Source: Treponema sp.
Lineage (GTDB): Bacteria > Spirochaetota > Spirochaetia > Treponematales > UBA12059
NCBI GenBank assembly: GCA_012517645.1
Contig: JAAYUR010000541.1
Coordinates: 1 to 15,044 of the forward strand
DNA length: 15,044 bases
Direction of reading: 5' to 3'
Every line of letters starts with the position of its first letter. The stretch's first letter is position 1. Shown here one piece after another: positions 1 to 7,142 of this stretch. Under the pieces are notes generated by a model that saw only the letters and a program-made list of their open reading frames with translations, was not told where the DNA came from and ran no database searches. Both the position numbers and the translations under genes were made by a program.

Positions 1-320
1 TCTCCGGAACCCGGAGCTTCCACACGGGGATCGATATCGGCGCCCCCCATGGTGCCCCGGTCCGGGCCGCCATGGAGGGCCGGGTTTCCGTCACGGGGTA
101 CAACGCTGTCTCGGGCAACTACGTCATCTTGTCCCACCACTCCGGGTACTCCTCCATGTACGCCCACCTGGATCGGATCGACGTCCGCAAGGGGCAGTCG
201 GTTTCCATCGGAACCCGGATCGGGACCGTGGGAACCACGGGGTATTCCACGGGCAGCCACCTCCACTTCACGGTCCTCAAGAACGGCCGCACCGTCAACC
301 CGATGCTGGTCCTGAATTGA
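1..320 (+). CDS. M23 (LytM-type) metallopeptidase, C-terminal part
   Basis: The 5' end lies outside the window; the readable frame starts at base 3 and ends with TGA at 318-320, giving about 105 residues. These form the end of a peptidase M23 (LytM/lysostaphin) catalytic domain. The first zinc-ligand motif reads FHTGIDIG, with His and Asp four residues apart (H at 21-23). The later conserved stretch YAHLDRI and the second-metal-site motif HLHF near the C-terminus are both present, so the core looks catalytically intact. Family members are zinc endopeptidases that cut peptidoglycan cross-links, usually in the periplasm or on the outer side of the cell. The signal peptide and any LysM or coiled-coil part would lie upstream. 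The protein ends about 20 residues after HLHF, as is normal. The next gene, ptsI, has its own promoter, so functional linkage is not implied. Confidence 0.92.
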   Translation, partial: SGTRSFHTGIDIGAPHGAPVRAAMEGRVSVTGYNAVSGNYVILSHHSGYSSMYAHLDRIDVRKGQSVSIGTRIGTVGTTGYSTGSHLHFTVLKNGRTVNPMLVLN

Positions 321-383
321 GAGGCCGGCGCGGATTTGTCCACCGCCCGGACGCCGGGAGGCCGGTGCGTCGTGGCGCATGGT

Positions 384-412
384 TTGACACCCCTCCAGGG
401 GTACGCTAAAAT
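384..412 (+). promoter_or_regulatory. Sigma70-type promoter of ptsI
   Basis: A perfect -35 box TTGACA (384-389) is followed by a 17-base spacer and a -10 box TAAAAT (407-412, five of six consensus bases). Only 7 bases separate the -10 box from the ptsI ATG at 420, so transcription is predicted to begin at about 418-420, on or next to the start codon. Confidence 0.8.
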
Positions 413-419
413 ACGCCCA

Positions 420-2183
420 ATGATAGAATTGAACGGAGTCCCGGTTTCCCCGGGGATCGCCATCGGTAAAGCCTTTCTCTTCCTCGAGGACGAGGATGTT
501 TCCATACCGAATTACTATATCCGCACCTCGGACGTGGATTCCGAGTGGGACCGGTTCCAGAAGGCCGTAGGCAAGGCACGGGGGGAGATCACGGAGCTGC
601 GGGACCGCGCCCTGAACGAGATGGGTCCCGCCCATTCCGCGATCTTCGACTCCCACCTTCTCATGCTGGAGGACCCCGAGCTTATGGAGGGCCTGGAGGC
701 CTCCCTGCGGGAATCCCTGCGGAACATTGAGTGGATCGTCTTCCAGCGGGAGCAGGAGCTCATCGAACAGCTCTCCCGCGTCCAGGACCCCTACCTGCAG
801 GACCGGGTGGCGGATATCCGGGACGTCACCAAGCGGATCCTGAACCATCTCATGTTCCGGGAGCGGTTCACCCTCTCCGATCTGGAGGAGGAGGTGATCC
901 TCGTCGCCCACAACCTCCTTCCCTCGGACATCATCGCCATGAACAAGCGGGCGGTGAAGGCCCTGGTCCTGAACGGCGGCGGCAAGACCAGCCACGCGGC
1001 CATCCTGGCCCGGGCCTTCGAGATCCCCGCCGTCCTGGGGGTCGCGGGAGCGACCCGAAACCTCCGCAACGGGGATGTCGTGGTCGTGGACGGACGCAAG
1101 GGCCGGGTCGTGGTGGAACCCGACGAGTCCACCCTGATCCGGTACGAGCAGGTCCGTTCCCGGGATATCGAGAGGGAAAAGACCCTCCTGGCCTCCGGGA
1201 ACCTCCCCGTCCGGACCAAGGACGGCCGGACCGTACTGGTAAAGGCCAACATCGAGATCCCCGAGGAGGTGGAGACCGTCCGAAGGCACGGGGCCGACGG
1301 GGTGGGGCTCTTCCGTTCCGAATTCCTCTTTCTCCAACCCGGCCGCATACCCTTGGAGGAGGAGCAGTACCGGGCCTACCGTTCCGTCCTCAAGTCCATG
1401 GAAGGCCGCCCCGTGACCATCCGTACCCTGGACCTCGGCGGGGACAAGGCCTTGCCGGAGCTCTCGGGCCGGGAGGAGAAAAACCCCCTCCTGGGCTGGC
1501 GGGCGATCCGGCTCTGCCTTTCCCGGGAGGATCTCTTCCTTACCCAGCTTCGGGCAATCCTGCGGGCCTCCCCCGAGGGGGACGCCCGGATCATGTTTCC
1601 GATGATCTCGGTGCCCTCGGAGCTGGACCAGGCCCTGGCCCTCCTGGACCGGGCCAAGGCCGAATGCCGCGCCGCGGGCGTTCCCTTCCGGGAGGACATA
1701 CCCGTGGGGATCATGATCGAGGTCCCCTCGGCGGCCCTGGTCGCGGATATCCTCGCCAAGAGGGCGGCGTTCTTCTCCATCGGTACGAACGACCTGATCC
1801 AGTATACCTTGGCCGTGGACCGGGGCAATGAGAAGGTGGCCTACCTCCACCAGCCCTTCCCCCCCGCGGTCCTGCGCCTCATCAAGACCACCATCGAAGC
1901 GGGCAAGGCCGCGGGCATCCCGGTGGGGATGTGCGGCGAGATGGCGGCCGATCCCTACGCGGCCTTGGTGCTTTTAGGCCTGGGTCTGGACGAGTTCTCC
2001 ATGTCCAGCGTAAGCATCCCGGAGATCAAGCGCCTGCTCAGGAGTGCGAATTTCAGCGAGGCCGCCGCCCTGGCCCGGGAAGTCCTGGCCATGGAGTCGG
2101 CCTCGGATGTGGAGCGCTGTCTCAAGGACCGTATAGACCCGGAGGCGGGCCTATTTCGACAGACTGATCCGGCCGGATCGTAA
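420..2183 (+). CDS. ptsI: Phosphoenolpyruvate-protein phosphotransferase (PTS enzyme I)
   Basis: Cytoplasmic enzyme I transfers phosphate from PEP to its own histidine and on to HPr, the first step of the phosphotransferase system. The 587 residues fit the usual length (about 575). The N-terminus MIELNGVPVSPGIAIGKA is typical. The phospho-histidine motif GGGKTSHAAILAR places the active His at residue 192. The PEP-binding TIM barrel follows, with MFPMISV, IMIEVPSA, the signature FFSIGTNDLIQYTLAVDR and GMCGEMA with catalytic Cys505. I chose ATG 420 over an in-frame TTG at 336 because the extra 28 residues do not resemble the family and would span the promoter. There is no Shine-Dalgarno sequence before ATG 420. 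No HPr, HPr kinase or EII gene is in the window, so whether it drives sugar uptake or only regulation cannot be told. Confidence 0.97.
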   Translation: MIELNGVPVSPGIAIGKAFLFLEDEDVSIPNYYIRTSDVDSEWDRFQKAVGKARGEITELRDRALNEMGPAHSAIFDSHLLMLEDPELMEGLEASLRESLRNIEWIVFQREQELIEQLSRVQDPYLQDRVADIRDVTKRILNHLMFRERFTLSDLEEEVILVAHNLLPSDIIAMNKRAVKALVLNGGGKTSHAAILARAFEIPAVLGVAGATRNLRNGDVVVVDGRKGRVVVEPDESTLIRYEQVRSRDIEREKTLLASGNLPVRTKDGRTVLVKANIEIPEEVETVRRHGADGVGLFRSEFLFLQPGRIPLEEEQYRAYRSVLKSMEGRPVTIRTLDLGGDKALPELSGREEKNPLLGWRAIRLCLSREDLFLTQLRAILRASPEGDARIMFPMISVPSELDQALALLDRAKAECRAAGVPFREDIPVGIMIEVPSAALVADILAKRAAFFSIGTNDLIQYTLAVDRGNEKVAYLHQPFPPAVLRLIKTTIEAGKAAGIPVGMCGEMAADPYAALVLLGLGLDEFSMSSVSIPEIKRLLRSANFSEAAALAREVLAMESASDVERCLKDRIDPEAGLFRQTDPAGS

Positions 2184-2212
2184 CGACACCGCCGGAAGGC
2201 GGCAAGGAAGCC

Positions 2213-3607
2213 ATGCAGGAAGAAAAACCCCTGGATCCGCCGAATCCCTCGGCCCGGATACGGTACACGAATCTCCCCGTCGTGGTCGTCGCGGGACGGC
2301 CGAACGTCGGGAAATCCACCTTGTTCAATCGTCTGCTCCGGAAGCGCAGGGCCATCACGGATCCAAGCCCCGGGGTCACCCGGGATCCCGTGGACGCCGA
2401 GTGCGTCCTGCCCGGAACGGACCGCAGGATCATCCTGGTGGACACCGGGGGCGTGACCCTGGAACGGTCCGACATGAACGACCTGGTGTCCCATAGGTCC
2501 GTGGCCGTCCTGGACAAGGCGGACCTCATCCTGTTCCTGGTGGACGCCACGGCCCTGACCCCGGAGGACGAGGAGCTGGCCGCCCGGCTCCGCAGGCGGG
2601 CGGATCGGACCATCCTGGTGGTCAACAAGGCGGACAGCCCGGAACGGGACCCCCTGGCCTACGGGTTCGCCCGGCTGGGCTTTGGGGAGCTGGTGGCTGT
2701 TTCCGCGGAGCACGGCCGGAACGTGGACGAGCTGGTGGAGCGGATCATCGCCCGCCTGGACTTTTCCCGGGTGACCGGGGAGGAAGACCTCCACGACGAC
2801 GTCCGGGTCGCCATCCTGGGAAAGCCGAACACGGGCAAGTCCACCCTCCTGAACCGCCTCCTTGGTGAGCAGAAGTCCCTGGTCAGCGAGATCGCGGGAA
2901 CCACCCGGGACGTGGTGGAAGGGTCGACCACCTGGAAGGGGCGTCGCGTCACCTTCCTGGACACGGCGGGGATCCGCAGGAAAAAGAAGGTTCGGGAGGA
3001 CGTGGAGTACTATTCCGTGAACCGGGCCATACGGACCGTCGAGGACTGCGACATCGTGGTGTTGATGATCGACGCCCGGGAAGGGCTCACGGACCAGGAC
3101 AAGAAGATAGCTGCCCGGGCGGTGGAGAAGGGGAGGGGCCTGGTCTTCGCGTTGAACAAGTGGGATACGATGCCGGATATGAAGAACTCCTTCGAGGCCT
3201 CCCGGGACAAGCTCCGCTACTTTTTCGGCCAGATGGCCTTTGCCCCGGTCCTGCCCCTGTCCGCGAAGGAGGGTACGGGAATCCCGAAGCTCCTGGACAC
3301 CCTGGTGGCGGTCTTCGGTCAGCTCACCCGAAAGATCGAAACCTCCGCCCTGAACAAGGCCGTGGAGGACTGGGTTGCGGCCTATCCGCCCCCTCTGGGG
3401 CCCAGAACCCGGTTCAAGCTCCGGTACGCCGTGCAGTCCGGGATCAACCCCGTCAAGTTCATCATCTTCGCCAGCCGCCCGGAGGCCGTCGGCGAGTCCT
3501 ACCTCTCGTACCTCAAGAACAAGATCCGCTCCGACCTGGGGTTCTCCCTGATCCCCGTGGGTCTGGAGGTCCGGGGCTCCTCCTCCTGGAAGGCGGACCG
3601 GGCGTAG
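2213..3607 (+). CDS. der: Ribosome biogenesis GTPase Der (EngA)
   Basis: Der is an essential tandem GTPase that binds the large ribosomal subunit during 50S maturation. The 464-residue protein has both G domains. The first has P-loop GRPNVGKST (28-36), DTGG (77-80) and NKAD (138-141). The second has GKPNTGKST (203-211), DTAG (250-253) and NKWD (315-318). The C-terminal KH-like domain follows, from about residue 350 to the end, with the family-typical NPVKFIIFASRPE stretch. ATG 2213 is preceded by AAGGAAG (2204-2210). The gene begins 29 bases after ptsI; a small 5-bp hairpin (2189-2202) lies between them, so co-transcription is plausible. About 20 extra residues precede the first G domain compared with most Der proteins, which is a minor difference. 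All key nucleotide-binding residues are visible. Confidence 0.98.
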   Translation: MQEEKPLDPPNPSARIRYTNLPVVVVAGRPNVGKSTLFNRLLRKRRAITDPSPGVTRDPVDAECVLPGTDRRIILVDTGGVTLERSDMNDLVSHRSVAVLDKADLILFLVDATALTPEDEELAARLRRRADRTILVVNKADSPERDPLAYGFARLGFGELVAVSAEHGRNVDELVERIIARLDFSRVTGEEDLHDDVRVAILGKPNTGKSTLLNRLLGEQKSLVSEIAGTTRDVVEGSTTWKGRRVTFLDTAGIRRKKKVREDVEYYSVNRAIRTVEDCDIVVLMIDAREGLTDQDKKIAARAVEKGRGLVFALNKWDTMPDMKNSFEASRDKLRYFFGQMAFAPVLPLSAKEGTGIPKLLDTLVAVFGQLTRKIETSALNKAVEDWVAAYPPPLGPRTRFKLRYAVQSGINPVKFIIFASRPEAVGESYLSYLKNKIRSDLGFSLIPVGLEVRGSSSWKADRA

Positions 3608-3611
3608 GGCC

Positions 3612-3929
3612 GTGCGTTCCTATTCGATCGGGGAGGTGGAGAGGCTCCTGGGGGAAAAGGCCCACGTGATCCGGTATTGGGAACGGGCCGTACCCCTCGT
3701 ATCCCCCCGGCGCAGCGAGTCCGGTCGGCGGGAATACTCCGAGTCGGAGCTTATCGCCCTGCTCCGGGTCAAACACCTGGTCCGGCGGAGGGGGCTCTCC
3801 CCCGAGGCCGCCCGGGAGGTCCTGATCCGGGAAGCCTCCGGTCCCCGGCAGGACCTGAGGGCCCGAGCGTACGAGATCCGCGCCCTTCTGGTCCGAGCCT
3901 ACTTCCGCTCCCGTACGAGCCTTCCTTGA
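3612..3929 (+). CDS. Mini MerR-family helix-turn-helix regulator
   Basis: A 105-residue protein with a winged-helix MerR DNA-binding domain. YSIGEVERLLGEKAHVIRYW (residues 4-23) forms the helix-turn-helix, and the wing contains RRSESGRREYSESEL. A short helix region follows. The protein ends without the long dimerisation helix and effector pocket of classical metal- or drug-sensing MerR proteins. It starts with GTG four bases after the der stop codon and has no good ribosome-binding site of its own, which suggests translational coupling to der. The DNA target and any inducer are unknown. Short single-domain MerR proteins of this kind are often orphan regulators, so nothing here indicates metal sensing. 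The MerR fold is clear; the function is open. Confidence 0.88.
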   Translation: MRSYSIGEVERLLGEKAHVIRYWERAVPLVSPRRSESGRREYSESELIALLRVKHLVRRRGLSPEAAREVLIREASGPRQDLRARAYEIRALLVRAYFRSRTSLP

Positions 3930-3954
3930 AAGACGGCCTCGGGGGTGATACCCT
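3926..3954 (+). promoter_or_regulatory. Possible promoter of the M18 aminopeptidase gene
   Basis: TTGAAA (3926-3931), a 17-base spacer and TACCCT (3949-3954) with an extended-type TG upstream of the -10 box. The -10 match is poor (three of six), so this is tentative. It would start RNA near 3961, ahead of the ribosome-binding site at 3975. Confidence 0.3.
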
Positions 3955-3984
3955 TCACGGAAGAATCCGACCGCAGGAGCTGCC

Positions 3985-5298
3985 ATGCCCGCCGTTTCCG
4001 TAAAGAGCCTATGCGACTTCCTGGACGCCTCTCCCACCCAGTTCCACGCGGCCGACGCCCTTGCCGCGGCCCTCCAGGCCCGGGGAGCCGCGGTCCTGGA
4101 CGAGCGGAGCGAGTGGACTCTGGAACCCGGCAAGACCTACTATGTCGTCCGCAACGGTTCCGGCATCGTCGCCTTCCGGGTAGGCGGGGATTCCCCCGCC
4201 CGGCGGGGCTTCGCCCTGGCGGGGGCCCACACGGACGCCCCGGCCCTTCGCGTCCGCCCGGAGAAATCCCTCCGGCATAGGGCGGGGGACCGGGTTGCCG
4301 TTGAGGTCTACGGAGGGCCCATCCTGTCCAGCTGGCTGGATCGGCCCCTGGCTCTTGCGGGCCGGGCGGCGGTCCGGGGGCCGGGAGGACGGCCGGAGCT
4401 TAGGCTGGTAAACCCCGCGGGACCCGTCGCGGTCATTCCGAACCTGGCCATCCACCTCAACCGGGATGTGAACAAGGGGTGCGAGTACAACGCCCAGAAC
4501 CACCTGCCCGCCCTGGCGGCCGCGCCTCTTCCCGACCGCCGGGGCGGAGAGGGCGGGGAACCTTGGGCCCTGGGCGTCGTGGCCCGGGATCTGGGGGTCG
4601 CAGTCCGGGATATCCTCGGGGCCGAGCTCTTCCTGGTGGACGCCTCCCGGGCCGTGATCCTGGGCCGGGACGGGGAGCTGATCAACTCCGGGCGGATCGA
4701 TAACCTGGCGGGCTGCCACGCCATCCTGGCCGCCTTCAATGCGGCGCCTCCGGGAGCCCACGGCCAGGTCGCGGTCTTCTTCGACAACGAGGAGATCGGC
4801 TCCGGGACCCGGCAGGGGGCGGACGGACTCTTTTTACGGGATGTCCTGGCCCGGATCTGCGCACGAACCGGCTGCGACGACGAAGGCTTTTTCCGCGCCC
4901 TGGCCGCCTCGTTCTGCGTGTCCGTGGACGCCGCCCAGGGCTGGCATCCCAATTACCAGGACAAGTACGACGAGGAGTATTCCCCGGTCCTGAACGGGGG
5001 CCCCGCCGTCAAGGCCAACGCCAACTTCAAGTACGCCACGGACGCGGATTCGGAGGCCCGGTTCCGGGCGTACTGCGAGGACGCGGCGGTGCCCTGCCAG
5101 AAGTTCGCCGTACGGGCGGACATGACCCCCGGCTCGACCATCGGCCCCCTCTCCTCCGCCCTCAGCGGGATCCGGACCGTGGACGTGGGGTCCCCGCTCC
5201 TGGCCATGCACTCCATCCGGGAAACCGCGGGGTCCTATGACCACGATTTCATGACCGCGGCCCTGCGCCGCTTCTACGAGACGGGGCCCGGGGTTTGA
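3985..5298 (+). CDS. apeB: M18 family aminopeptidase (aspartyl aminopeptidase type)
   Basis: A cytoplasmic di-zinc aminopeptidase of family M18, expected to remove acidic or other N-terminal residues from peptides. The 437 residues match the family. Expected metal and catalytic positions are visible: AGAHTDAP with His82 and Asp84, RIDN with bridging Asp239, FFDNEEIGSGTRQGA with Glu269/Glu270, SVDAAQGWHPNY with Asp314, and AMHSIRE with His409. TPGSTIGP (381-388) and NLAIHLNRDVNKG (153-165) are further family blocks. One deviation stands out: most relatives I know read D-x-A-H after the Asp314-type ligand, and here the His is Gln317. ATG 3985 has AGGAG at 3975-3979. The gene lies 55 bases after the MerR gene and 47 bases before the DUF4139 gene on the same strand. 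The exact substrate cannot be inferred. Confidence 0.95.
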   Translation: MPAVSVKSLCDFLDASPTQFHAADALAAALQARGAAVLDERSEWTLEPGKTYYVVRNGSGIVAFRVGGDSPARRGFALAGAHTDAPALRVRPEKSLRHRAGDRVAVEVYGGPILSSWLDRPLALAGRAAVRGPGGRPELRLVNPAGPVAVIPNLAIHLNRDVNKGCEYNAQNHLPALAAAPLPDRRGGEGGEPWALGVVARDLGVAVRDILGAELFLVDASRAVILGRDGELINSGRIDNLAGCHAILAAFNAAPPGAHGQVAVFFDNEEIGSGTRQGADGLFLRDVLARICARTGCDDEGFFRALAASFCVSVDAAQGWHPNYQDKYDEEYSPVLNGGPAVKANANFKYATDADSEARFRAYCEDAAVPCQKFAVRADMTPGSTIGPLSSALSGIRTVDVGSPLLAMHSIRETAGSYDHDFMTAALRRFYETGPGV

Positions 5299-5345
5299 CG
5301 GCTCCGGGGCGCTCTCTTAAGGACATCCATCCGGGAGGTGGAACC

Positions 5346-7004
5346 ATGCGAAATCGACGTTGTCTGGTGATCCTGGCGGGCCTGGCCCTGGCCGTTAGCC
5401 TGAACGCCCAGGAGACCGCGGCGTCCAGGGTGGTGAAGGTGACGGTGTACGGAGACCGGGCCCTGGTGACCCGGCGGGCCGAGGTGAGCCTCTTCAAAGG
5501 GGAGTCCACGGTCTTGTTCGGGGACCTGCCTTCCGCGGTTGACCCCGCGAGCGTACAGGTTTCCGGCAAGGGCGCCTTTACCCTGCGGGATGTCCGCGTG
5601 GCAACCCGCCAGCGAACCCGGGACGTGTCCGCCCAGCTCACGGCCCTGGAGAACGAGAAGCGCGGCCTGGAGGACAAACTGGCCCTGGTCAACGACCGGA
5701 TCCGGGAGGCCGAGGCGGAGCGGACTTTCCTGGCGGACATGGCCAAACGCCTGACCACCAACGCCGGGAACTCCGAGTCACTGCCCCTGGATCCCGCCTC
5801 CTGGGCCAGGATGCTGGACTTCCACCGCCAGCGGAACGCGGCCTTGAACGAGACCGTGCGGACCTCCCGCCGGGAGGTCCAGGCCCTTCAGGCGGAGATC
5901 GACCGGGTGAACCGGGAGATCCGGAACCTGGGCTCCGGAACCCGCCTTTCCGTCACCGAGGCGGAGCTCGTCCTGGACGCCTCGGCTCCCACCAAGGCGG
6001 TCCTGGAGCTCTCCTATATCGTAGCCGGTCCCTCCTGGCGCCCCGACTACGTCCTGCGGGCCGACTCCGAATCCGCCCGTCTTTCAGTTCACTATAGGGC
6101 CCTGGTTCGGCAGAACACCGGCGAGGGCTGGGAGGGCGCCGAGCTCTCCCTGTCCACGGCCCGGCCCCAGGCGGGGGGATCTATGCCCGTCCTGCCCCCC
6201 TGGTACCTGGATATCTACAGCCCGCCCTCGGCGCGACGGGACGAGGCCGCCAAGTCGGCCCCGGCCCCGGCCGCCGCAGGCGTCCGCGGCGCCGCGGCGG
6301 AGTCCTCGGCGGCCCTGGCGTGGGACGAGCCGGCCCCGGAGATGCGGATCGACACGGCCCTGGCTTCCACGGGCGCCACGGCGGTGACCTTTTCCATCCC
6401 GGGGGCCACCACGGTGGCCTCGGACAACAAGGACCGGACCGTCACCATCGCCGTCCTGGACCTTCCCGTGACCTTCTCCTACGCGGCGGTTCCCAAGCTT
6501 TCTCCCTACGCCTACTTCCGCTGCGAGGTGAAGAACGACTCCGCCTATCCCATCCTGGCCGGGCCCTCCCACGTCTACGTGGACGGATCCTACATGGCCG
6601 ACGCCGCCCTGGAAGCCGTGCCCGCCGGCGGCTCCTTCAAGGCCGACCTGGGGATCGACGAGGGCATCCGGGTCGAGCGGAAGCTCCTGCGCAAGTTCGA
6701 CGAGAACACCGGTGCCCTGACCAAGAAATCCAAGACCACCTGGGAATACGAGATTCGGGTCAAGAACTCCAAGAGGCGGGACATCGTCCTGGAGGTCTCC
6801 GACCAGCTCCCGGTGTCCCTGAACGAGCAGATCGTGGTCAAGGCCCTGGCGCCGGCCTACTCGAAGGACACGGACGTCTTTCGGAAGATCGAGAACGAGA
6901 CGTTCGTATGGACCCTGAAGCTCGCCGCCGGCAAGGAGTCGGTTCTGCCCCTTTCCTTCAGCGTGGAGTACCCGAGGGGCATGCCCATACTGGGCCTGGA
7001 GTAG
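5346..7004 (+). CDS. Secreted DUF4140/DUF4139 (MuiA-like) protein
   Basis: A 552-residue exported protein of unknown biochemical function. A signal peptide covers residues 1 to about 21 (positively charged MRNRR, hydrophobic LVILAGLALAVSL, then NAQ). A DUF4140-type beta domain follows (about 27-85, with VTVYGDRALVTRRAEV). Two coiled-coil stretches rich in Glu, Arg and Leu lie at about 88-135 and 155-200. The long DUF4139 domain runs to the end and contains YIVAGPSWRPDYVLR. An Ala/Pro-rich linker sits near 310-340. Relatives are annotated 'mucoidy inhibitor MuiA family', a name taken from a distant homologue that should not be read as a function. I chose ATG 5346 because GGAGGTG (5334-5340) lies just upstream and it opens on the signal peptide; an in-frame TTG at 5295 would overlap the M18 stop codon. 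No lipobox Cys is seen, so a periplasmic location is likely. Confidence 0.9.
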   Translation: MRNRRCLVILAGLALAVSLNAQETAASRVVKVTVYGDRALVTRRAEVSLFKGESTVLFGDLPSAVDPASVQVSGKGAFTLRDVRVATRQRTRDVSAQLTALENEKRGLEDKLALVNDRIREAEAERTFLADMAKRLTTNAGNSESLPLDPASWARMLDFHRQRNAALNETVRTSRREVQALQAEIDRVNREIRNLGSGTRLSVTEAELVLDASAPTKAVLELSYIVAGPSWRPDYVLRADSESARLSVHYRALVRQNTGEGWEGAELSLSTARPQAGGSMPVLPPWYLDIYSPPSARRDEAAKSAPAPAAAGVRGAAAESSAALAWDEPAPEMRIDTALASTGATAVTFSIPGATTVASDNKDRTVTIAVLDLPVTFSYAAVPKLSPYAYFRCEVKNDSAYPILAGPSHVYVDGSYMADAALEAVPAGGSFKADLGIDEGIRVERKLLRKFDENTGALTKKSKTTWEYEIRVKNSKRRDIVLEVSDQLPVSLNEQIVVKALAPAYSKDTDVFRKIENETFVWTLKLAAGKESVLPLSFSVEYPRGMPILGLE

Positions 7005-7034
7005 CGGCAAGGGGCGCGGTAGCGCCCCTTGCCG
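7005..7034 (+). terminator. 13-bp perfect hairpin directly after the DUF4139 stop codon
   Basis: CGGCAAGGGGCGC (7005-7017), loop GGTA, and the exact complementary arm 7022-7034 start on the base after the TAG. No U-tract follows, so this is not a textbook intrinsic terminator. In a convergent junction it could still stop transcription or protect the mRNA 3' end. Confidence 0.5.
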
Positions 7035-7138
7035 GCGCCGAAGCCCATCCGGGCTTCGGCGATGTTTCCCGAGAATCGCTTTCGCGCCCCTTGCCGGCGC
7101 CGAAGCCTTCGGGGCTTCGGCGAGTTTGCCGGGGAATC
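7022..7138. repeat. Tandem duplication of a hairpin-forming unit (two copies, about 62-bp period)
   Basis: Copy 1 runs from 7022 to 7083 and copy 2 from 7084 to about 7138. Both open with GCGCCCCTTGCCGGCGCCGA and continue AAGCC, loop, GGGCTTCGGCGA; similarity continues through a GTTT-CCG-GAATC tail with several substitutions and one- or two-base indels. Each copy contains its own stem: 11 bp at 7036-7046/7051-7061 with loop ATCC, and 10 bp at 7098-7107/7113-7122 with loop TTCGG. The 138-bp region lies between convergent genes and carries no ORF worth calling. Confidence 0.8.
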
Positions 7139-7142
7139 CGGG

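Noticed and set aside
346..358. CCCGG-N3-CCGGG hairpin as a terminator after the M23 gene
   Set aside because: The stem is five bp with a three-base loop and no U-tract, common by chance at this GC content.
336..419. TTG start giving ptsI 28 extra residues
   Set aside because: The extension crosses a near-perfect promoter and does not resemble enzyme I, whose normal N-terminus begins at ATG 420.
731..1831. A 366-residue open frame inside ptsI on the same strand
   Set aside because: It is Gly/Pro/Arg-rich without any family motif and overlaps the motif-confirmed ptsI frame; long shadow frames are expected in such GC-rich DNA.
5295..5323. TTGACG-N17-TAAGGA as a promoter for the DUF4139 gene
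   Set aside because: The -10 element matches consensus at only two positions; it overlaps the M18 stop codon and is probably chance.
7022..7138. The repeats as a CRISPR array
   Set aside because: Only two copies, internally palindromic with diverged ends and no constant-length spacers; no cas genes.
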